Source of the DNA: an uncultured Eubacteriales bacterium
GTDB lineage: Bacteria > Bacillota > Clostridia > Oscillospirales > CAG-272
NCBI GenBank assembly: GCA_934402395.1
Contig: CAKRTQ010000001.1
Coordinates: 216,014 to 280,013 of the forward strand
Direction of reading: 5' to 3'
Length of the DNA: 64,000 bases
Below are positions 58,979-64,000 of the stretch, piece after piece; position 1 is the first letter of the stretch; every line of letters starts with the position of its first letter. The position numbers and the translations under genes were made by a program. The notes beneath the pieces are model-generated. The model searched no databases and was not told the DNA's origin. It saw only the letters and a list, made by a program, of their open reading frames with translations.

Positions 58979-61048
58979 TCAATTGATATCATCCGCCGAT
59001 GGGATCGGGGTGATCGTTTCTGCGGGGACGCCTTTGTTCCAATACGTGCCCTTGGAAATGGCATTCCATTCTTGGATTGAACCGGGATAGCGAATTTCAT
59101 TAAGCGCGGTACAATTCCAAAAAGCCAAGGCATCAATTGTTCTTACGCTACGCGGGACGGTAACGCTTGTCATCGCGGTGCAGTCCGAAAAGACACTGCT
59201 GCTGATTATGGTCACGCCATCGGGGATGATGACACTTTGCAGCGAGGTGCAGCCCATAAAAGCACTGCTTCCGATCTTTTTCACGGTATCGGGAATGTAG
59301 ATCTGCTCCAGCGAAGTACAATTCAGGAATATGCCGTCACTCAACGCATCCAGCTTACTTGGCAGGATAACGCTTTGCAAGAATTTGCAACCATCAAAAG
59401 CGGCGCCTTCGATCAGGGTCACGGAATCGGGAAGGACAACGCTTTGCAGAGCTGTTCCGCGGAAAGCGCCCTCCTTGATATACTGCAGTGTATTGGAAAA
59501 TTCGATCTCGGACAGCGAGGTGCAGTCCCAAAATGCATGCCACCCCACGGTTGTAACCGAATCGGGCAGCGAAATACGTTTCAGCGCGGTACATTCTCTG
59601 AACGCGCCGTTCCCAATAGTGGTCACGGAGTCGGGGATCGTGACGCTCTCAAGCCATTTGTAACCGTCAAATACGTAATCGCCAATGCTGTCAAAGCCAT
59701 CGGGAACGGTTACCTCGGTGACGGGGGTATCGTGGATATACAGCTTTGCGGCAATATGCAAGGGGTTTGCGTAGGACTCGTTTATGGAAATGCGCATCCA
59801 ATCCGCAAGATCCCCTCCATAGTAGACTGTAGCCAAGGCGTCGCAGGACCAAAATGCGAGTTCGTCGATCGCTTTTACCGAAACGGGGATCGTGATCTCG
59901 GTCATGTCAGCACACCAATAGAACGTATTGCGCTCGATCACGGTCACAGATGGAGGAATGACAATACTTTGCAGCGAGATACACTCCCCAAACGCGCCGA
60001 CGCCTATGCTCTGCACGGAATCCGGAATGTCAAGCGTAGAGAGTGACGTGCAGTATTGAAAAGCTTCTCCATCGATCCGTGTTGCGGAGTTGGGAATATT
60101 CACGCTCGTCAGCGAGGTGCAATAGGAGAAAAGCCCCGCGCTGATATAGGGAACGGAGTTGCCGAGCTTGACGCTTTGCAATGCGGAGCATTCGAGAAAA
60201 ATAGTCGTTCCCAATTCGGTTACGGAATCCGGCAAGGTGATGCTCTTAAGGCTTTTGCAATTACTGAAAGCGCAGTTTTCAATGGTGGTGACCGATTCGG
60301 GAATGGTGATGCTTTCCAACGCCTCGCAATATGCGAATGCATATTCGCCGATACCGATCAGGGAATCGGGCAGATCTACGTCATTCAGTTGGGTACAATA
60401 TTCAAATATACGAATGGGAATATGCGTAAAGCCATCCGCAAACTTGACTTGAAGGAGCGCATAGCAATGCCCGAACATGTTTTCCCCTATGTCTGCCTTC
60501 GTGCAGAGAAGCTCTGCGGAGTTTAGCTGATCGCAATGGTATAAGGCTTGCTCGCCGATGCTTGTGACTGAGGCTGGGATGGTCACACTTGTCAGCGAAG
60601 TACATTCTTCAAATGCCTGCGCGCCAATGTGGGTAACGGAATTCGGAATATTGATCTCTTTGAGTTGATGGCACAAATAAAATGCGCGATCCCCGATTCT
60701 TGTGAGAGTGTCGGGAAGGATAATGCTTGCGATGGCGCAATTCAGGAATGCGCCATCCCCGATCATTGTGGCGGTGTCGGGAAGGACGATGCTTTCGATA
60801 TCGCAAACTGAGAAAGCCATATCTCCGATTCTTGTAACAGGGATGTCCTTGTATTCGCTTGGAATGACGATATGGGAATCTTTGCAGTCACCAATTCCCG
60901 ATACCTCGTAGTAGGTACCATCTTCGGAAAGCTTCATTTCGAGCCCTTCAGATGCTTGCTCCGTGTCTTGATCTGTGTCTTGACCGGCACAGGAGATCAG
61001 TACAAGGCTCAATAATGCAAAAAGTAAAAATAGTACGTGTTTCTTCAT
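58979..61048 (-). CDS. BspA-type leucine-rich-repeat lipoprotein
   Basis: 689 residues. Lipobox LVLISCAG (Cys about 20), an acidic spacer, then about 23-25 tandem LRR_5 units of 23 residues with the form SIGxxAFxxCxxLxSVxIPDSV (for example IGDRAFYLCHQLKEINIPNS). The last units end near residue 675. AGGAGG lies 7 nt before the ATG. BspA-like proteins of gut bacteria act as surface adhesins or ligand binders. It is probably cargo of a mobile element, but neither side gives proof. Confidence 0.92.
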   Translation of the reverse strand: MKKHVLFLLFALLSLVLISCAGQDTDQDTEQASEGLEMKLSEDGTYYEVSGIGDCKDSHIVIPSEYKDIPVTRIGDMAFSVCDIESIVLPDTATMIGDGAFLNCAIASIILPDTLTRIGDRAFYLCHQLKEINIPNSVTHIGAQAFEECTSLTSVTIPASVTSIGEQALYHCDQLNSAELLCTKADIGENMFGHCYALLQVKFADGFTHIPIRIFEYCTQLNDVDLPDSLIGIGEYAFAYCEALESITIPESVTTIENCAFSNCKSLKSITLPDSVTELGTTIFLECSALQSVKLGNSVPYISAGLFSYCTSLTSVNIPNSATRIDGEAFQYCTSLSTLDIPDSVQSIGVGAFGECISLQSIVIPPSVTVIERNTFYWCADMTEITIPVSVKAIDELAFWSCDALATVYYGGDLADWMRISINESYANPLHIAAKLYIHDTPVTEVTVPDGFDSIGDYVFDGYKWLESVTIPDSVTTIGNGAFRECTALKRISLPDSVTTVGWHAFWDCTSLSEIEFSNTLQYIKEGAFRGTALQSVVLPDSVTLIEGAAFDGCKFLQSVILPSKLDALSDGIFLNCTSLEQIYIPDTVKKIGSSAFMGCTSLQSVIIPDGVTIISSSVFSDCTAMTSVTVPRSVRTIDALAFWNCTALNEIRYPGSIQEWNAISKGTYWNKGVPAETITPIPSADDIN

Positions 61049-61186
61049 TGCAGTTCCTCCTAAATGGTTACAACAACCTTTCTTGTTCTCATATAATTCA
61101 CCTGCAAATTCAAGTTTATCTGTTAAACCCTCTGAAAACGCTGTATTTTCAAGGCATTTCGCCTATCTTGTGTTCCAACCTTATGT

Positions 61187-61235
61187 ATTTTCCCTTGTTT
61201 TTGCCCTTACGAGCCGAAACAAGGGAAAGTTTTTT
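61187..61235. terminator. Hairpin with T run at the integrase 3' end
   Basis: A 14-bp stem (61187-61200 with 61217-61230, one wobble, 16-nt loop) with a core TTTCCCTTGTTT/AAACAAGGGAAA, followed by TTTTTT that overlaps the integrase stop. The direction of the T run fits the plus strand, where no gene reads in, so it may instead be part of the element B end. 61049-61186 holds nothing else recognisable. Confidence 0.6.
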
Positions 61236-62532
61236 ACTCTCCGCCGACCACCTTATCCAGCAGTCTTGCGGAAGTACGCTTCGCTTCCCTTGTAGCGTGA
61301 GCGTAAATATTCATTGTGGTACTGACATCGGCATGTCCGAGAAGCTCCTGCACATCCTTCGGCGCTGCCCCGTTTGAGAGCAGATTGCTCGTGAATGTGT
61401 GACGAAGTTGGTGGAAATGAAAGCCCTCCAAGCCCTCGACCTTTCTGCTTGCCGTCCTGCACATAATCCCTACCGTACTCGGTGATTCGTATGCGCCGTC
61501 AGGTCTGAGGCAGACAAAGGATATTTCCTTGTACCCCTCTGGGATTTCATCTGTCCTCGGCAGGCTGTAAACCTCGTAGTAAGTACGGTCTTTTTCCTTC
61601 ACCTCGGTGTAGTAGTTGAGGTGGTAAAGCCCGCCATACTGGAGGCGGTTTTTGTGCTGTTCGGTTTTCGCCGCTTTGAGGATCGCCGCCAGCGTGTCGC
61701 AGAAGTCCACGGTACGGACTTTCTTCCGTTTGGTCGCTCCTATCTCGGTTTTATGCCTTGCCCCGTTGTAGCGCATACTGCGGCGCACCGTAAGGTACTG
61801 CTTGTCAAGGTTGACATCCTGCCAAGTCAAGCCGCAGACTTCGCCGATGCGAAGCCCCGTGTAGTAGGCAATCTGAATGGGCAGTAAAGCGGGGTTATCT
61901 TTCTTTTTCAGAAATTCCTCCAGCTTCAGATATTGCTCATGGCTGAGCGTGGGTGTGGAATCGGTATTGCCGTCCTCGTCCGAAAACAGGTCATAGTCCT
62001 CTTTTTTGCCCCGCCATACCACATACTGCATCGGGTTGAAGGTAATCAGCCGTTTGGGGAATACCGCAAAGTGGAACGCTCCTTGCAGGACTGCCGAGAA
62101 CAAACGCAGATACCCTTTGCTAAGTGCCTTTGCCGTTGTACCGTCGGGATTTGTCCCGCCGAAGCTGAGAAAATCCATATACGCCTGCAAATGGTCGGCG
62201 GTGACGGTTTTCAGCTTTCGGCTGCCGATAGGGTGCTGCTTGATACGGTTTACCGTACCCTGATATGCCATTACCGTACCGTTGCTGAGACTGCCGGGCT
62301 TTAGTTCTTCCTCCACCCACATATCCAGCAGCATTCCCACCGTGGCGTTTTCAGACTTTGCAACGAATTTCTTTTCCTCGTAGTCCTCCATCGCCTTGCG
62401 GAGCAGGGCTTCCGTTTCGGATTTGCTTTCTGTTCCCACGAATTCACGCTGTACCAGATTGCCGCTTTCATCTTCGATATAGAAGCGGTAGTACCACTTT
62501 TTGCCTTTCTTTCTTACAGAACCTTTTGCCAT
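61234..62532 (-). CDS. Tyrosine recombinase/integrase of element B
   Basis: 432 residues from ATG 62532, AAGGAG 9 nt upstream. AP2-like arm-binding start (SVRKKGKKWYYRFYIEDESG), SAM-like core-binding domain (about 65-160), catalytic domain: YYTGLRIGEVCGLTWQDV (Arg), FHFHQLRHTFTSNLL (His-x-x-Arg-His), ELLGHADVSTTMNIYAHAT (His and nucleophile Tyr). Matches integrases of Firmicutes conjugative elements. Int, XRE repressor and divergent xis form the usual Tn916-like end module. Confidence 0.94.
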   Translation of the reverse strand: MAKGSVRKKGKKWYYRFYIEDESGNLVQREFVGTESKSETEALLRKAMEDYEEKKFVAKSENATVGMLLDMWVEEELKPGSLSNGTVMAYQGTVNRIKQHPIGSRKLKTVTADHLQAYMDFLSFGGTNPDGTTAKALSKGYLRLFSAVLQGAFHFAVFPKRLITFNPMQYVVWRGKKEDYDLFSDEDGNTDSTPTLSHEQYLKLEEFLKKKDNPALLPIQIAYYTGLRIGEVCGLTWQDVNLDKQYLTVRRSMRYNGARHKTEIGATKRKKVRTVDFCDTLAAILKAAKTEQHKNRLQYGGLYHLNYYTEVKEKDRTYYEVYSLPRTDEIPEGYKEISFVCLRPDGAYESPSTVGIMCRTASRKVEGLEGFHFHQLRHTFTSNLLSNGAAPKDVQELLGHADVSTTMNIYAHATREAKRTSARLLDKVVGGE

Positions 62533-62639
62533 AGATAAAAACTCCTTTCTATCCGTGGCAATCGGGACTGTGACATATGGTGTGCGTAAAGTAAAGAATG
62601 TCACTTTTGCCGGTTGGTTTCAATCGGCATATTTTTTTG

Positions 62640-63305
62640 TCAAGGTGCCACGGAATTTTCTTTTTCGGCAAGCCTGTTTTCGGCTTCCGTCACTATCCCG
62701 AAGAGGTCGCCCATAGATACTTTGGTGCGTCCCTCATCGTAGATATGTAAAATTCCGTCTAAAAAACGCTTCATATCTTCGATAGGTATTTCCATTTCTT
62801 TGCGGTAGACCCGTTCTTCGATTGCGCCCACCTCAATCGCATACCGCATAATCGACTGCTTCAAGCCCTCGTCCTCCGCCACACGGTCAACCTCCGCCAT
62901 AGCGTTGGCAAAGTAGTGGCACAGCACCGAGTACAGGTCAATCATCTTGCCGAGGAAGGTGGTAAGAAGCTGCTGGTGCGGCTCTCCGCTGACCGTGGAG
63001 GAAACCGTATCAAGGTACTTTTTGATATGCTCCTCAATGTCCTTTTGGCAGAGCGTGCGGGCATCATATTCCTTTTCCTCGGAAAGCCCTGTCAGCCATT
63101 CGGGAGTGGTAAGCAGCGCATCGGCAAGACCGTTGATAATCATAGTACGCTTCGGGTCAACGCCGTCTGCTTCATACCGCTGAATGGTGGATTTGTTTAC
63201 GCCGATACGCTTTCCAAGCTCAGGCATGGTAAGGTTTAGTTCTGTTCGGCGCTCTTTTACCCGTTCACCGACTTGTTTTGCGGTGAATTCAATTTCTTTT
63301 TTCAA
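62640..63305 (-). CDS. XRE-family repressor of element B
   Basis: 221 residues from TTG 63305, AGGAGG 8 nt upstream; an ATG at 63344 lies before the ribosome-binding site and inside the promoter. Helix-turn-helix: LTMPELGKRIGVNKSTIQRY then EADGVDPKR (residues about 25-65). The rest is an acidic helical domain with no peptidase motif, so it is unlike ImmR/LexA-type repressors. It probably controls the divergent int/xis region through the TTGCAAAA sites. Confidence 0.85.
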   Translation of the reverse strand: MKKEIEFTAKQVGERVKERRTELNLTMPELGKRIGVNKSTIQRYEADGVDPKRTMIINGLADALLTTPEWLTGLSEEKEYDARTLCQKDIEEHIKKYLDTVSSTVSGEPHQQLLTTFLGKMIDLYSVLCHYFANAMAEVDRVAEDEGLKQSIMRYAIEVGAIEERVYRKEMEIPIEDMKRFLDGILHIYDEGRTKVSMGDLFGIVTEAENRLAEKENSVAP

Positions 63306-63329
63306 GGTTTTCACCTCCTGACGAGTATC

Positions 63330-63464
63330 ATTATAGCACATCAAAATGCAGATTGCAACCCTGAAACGGGATAAATATTAAAAAAATTCCTAAACAGTTG
63401 CAAAACAGGTTGACACGAGATTGCAAAATAAGTATAATTAGGATTGTACAGTTGCAAAACAAGT
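63330..63464. promoter_or_regulatory. Divergent promoters and TTGCAAAA operators
   Basis: Minus strand: TTGCAA (63358-63353), 17 bp, TATAAT (63335-63330), driving repressor and int. Plus strand: TTGACA (63410-63415), 17 bp, TATAAT (63433-63438), driving xis. CAGTTGCAAAACA(G/A)GT occurs at 63395-63410 and 63449-63464, and a variant GATTGCAAAATAAGT at 63419-63433 fills the plus promoter spacer; TTGCAA also forms the minus -35 box. Confidence 0.8.
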
Positions 63465-63486
63465 ATTTCAAAAGGAGGATGAGATA

Positions 63487-63702
63487 ATGAACGCAGTTAA
63501 AATAGGTATGACCATCGAGGAAGCCGCCGAATGTACGGGTATCGGCAGGAACACCATGCGGAAATTGGTGGACTGGGGCAAGCTGCCTGTCTTAAAGGTA
63601 GGGCGCAAGACCATTATCCGAAGGGACACGCTGGAGCGTTTTATGACGGTCAATCAAGGCAGAAATCTTCTCAATCAGAATGATGTCCGCCGAGTAGATT
63701 GA
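63487..63702 (+). CDS. xis: Excisionase (Xis), MerR-like helix-turn-helix
   Basis: 71 residues, AAAGGAGG 8-9 nt before the ATG. MTIEEAAECTGIGRNTMRKL and KLPVLKVGRKTIIRRDTLER are the winged helix-turn-helix of the Tn916-type excisionase/DNA-binding family. It works with the tyrosine integrase to bend element ends for excision. Divergent from the repressor and controlled by the operator cluster. Confidence 0.88.
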   Translation: MNAVKIGMTIEEAAECTGIGRNTMRKLVDWGKLPVLKVGRKTIIRRDTLERFMTVNQGRNLLNQNDVRRVD

Positions 63703-63730
63703 CCGTTCTTAAAGCCCTCGGCGTTTGAGA

Positions 63731-63893
63731 GCGAAATACACCCCTCGCACAAATCTGTCGATTTGTACTCAGGGTATTTCGCCCCTGCGGGGAGCTACCG
63801 TATCAACGCTTGCAGGAAATCCCTGCCGCTTTTGATACGGCGCTGTTCCGTCAGCAAAGCCGCCGAAACAGCAGCAACCGTCAAGACGGTTGC
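63731..63893. other. Three consecutive hairpins upstream of a relaxase, candidate oriT or regulatory leader
   Basis: A: GCGAAATAC/GTATTTCGC (63731-63739 with 63774-63782) enclosing ACAAATC/GATTTGT. B: CCGTATCAA/TTGATACGG (63798-63806 with 63832-63840) enclosing GCAGG/CCTGC. C: GCAACCGTC/GACGGTTGC (63874-63882 with 63885-63893). No T run follows. They fill the gap between xis and the next gene. Confidence 0.6.
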
Positions 63894-63930
63894 AAAATGA
63901 GAACGGTATATTTTAAAGAAAGGTTGGATT

Positions 63931-64000
63931 ATGGCAAGACACAGCTTCATACAGATGTCGAAGCTGCCTAATGTCAAAGGACGAATATCGTATATCACCA
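63931..64000 (+). CDS. Start of a probable relaxase, cut by window edge
   Basis: 23 codons are visible: MARHSFIQMSKLPNVKGR then ISYIT, ATG 7 nt after AAAGG. A short basic start with an early strand and 'GRISYI' is how MOBP/MobL-type relaxases of Firmicutes conjugative elements begin, and the position after int-xis fits. The sequence is too short for certainty. Confidence 0.5.
   Translation, partial: MARHSFIQMSKLPNVKGRISYIT

Noticed and set aside
1..64000. CRISPR arrays, tRNA or rRNA genes
   Set aside because: No regularly spaced repeat array, no tRNA acceptor/T-loop pattern and no rRNA-like stretch was noticed on either strand.

Overview
The window reads as a chromosomal segment of an uncultured-type, endospore-forming Clostridia (Firmicutes) with a fairly GC-rich genome. 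The evidence is the complete spoIIA locus (spoIIAA, spoIIAB, sigF) and spoIIG locus (spoIIGA, sigE), a SleB-type cortex/cell-wall hydrolase, a diaminopimelate route (lysA), and many small lipoproteins whose mature part starts with a Thr/Glu/Pro-rich linker. Genome-type housekeeping fills roughly 1-46.8 kb. Mobile DNA fills 46.8 kb to the right edge.

Chromosomal part: a truncated FAD oxidoreductase (−); an exo/endonuclease-phosphatase lipoprotein and a YlmH-like S4 protein; a galactokinase gene; a run of membrane protein, metallo-beta-lactamase hydrolase, rlmH and WG-repeat protein; a SleB hydrolase and lipoprotein (−); alr, a binding-protein-like lipoprotein, a ribbon-helix-helix protein and an SDR enzyme; a radical-SAM sulfatase-maturase-like gene with a metallo-beta-lactamase gene (−); a U32 protein, uppP and RNase M5; a COG2509 flavoprotein; a large secreted glycerophosphodiesterase; cardiolipin synthase with a TVP38 protein (−); a CNNM/CorC-type transporter behind a leader peptide and attenuator-like hairpin; a GH2 beta-galactosidase; a GNAT protein; the spoIIA operon; trmB-truB; a HAAS/DUF4097 pair with lysA; the spoIIG operon; a polysaccharide deacetylase; a DUF1015 protein; and an ABC exporter. 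Convergent gene ends are repeatedly closed by one family of imperfect palindromes (core GTTAAAAAACTC...GAGTTTTTTAAC), part of a longer dispersed repeat.

Element A (about 46.83 kb to at least 58.9 kb) is a mobilizable element: a large serine recombinase, two tiny ORFs, a MOBP-type relaxase with C-terminal Sel1 repeats and a second gene embedded in another frame, MobC, a Cys-rich small protein, two densely folded non-coding regions, and a DUF927-like helicase. Divergent from the helicase is a three-gene operon. Its first gene encodes a 1018-residue protein carrying, in order, the diagnostic motifs of eukaryotic-type RNA-dependent RNA polymerases (RDR/QDE-1; distant kin of phage YonO), including DYDGD. 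It is followed by an Imm26-like protein and an unknown 126-residue protein. This polymerase-helicase-relaxase combination is the most interesting thing in the window. No type IV secretion genes are visible, so transfer would need a helper or genes outside the window.

A BspA-type leucine-rich-repeat lipoprotein (59-61 kb) is probably cargo. Element B starts at about 61.2 kb with a tyrosine integrase, an XRE repressor, a divergent operator-rich control region, an excisionase, a stretch of three strong hairpins and the first codons of a probable relaxase running off the right edge. The join between A and B is not resolved.
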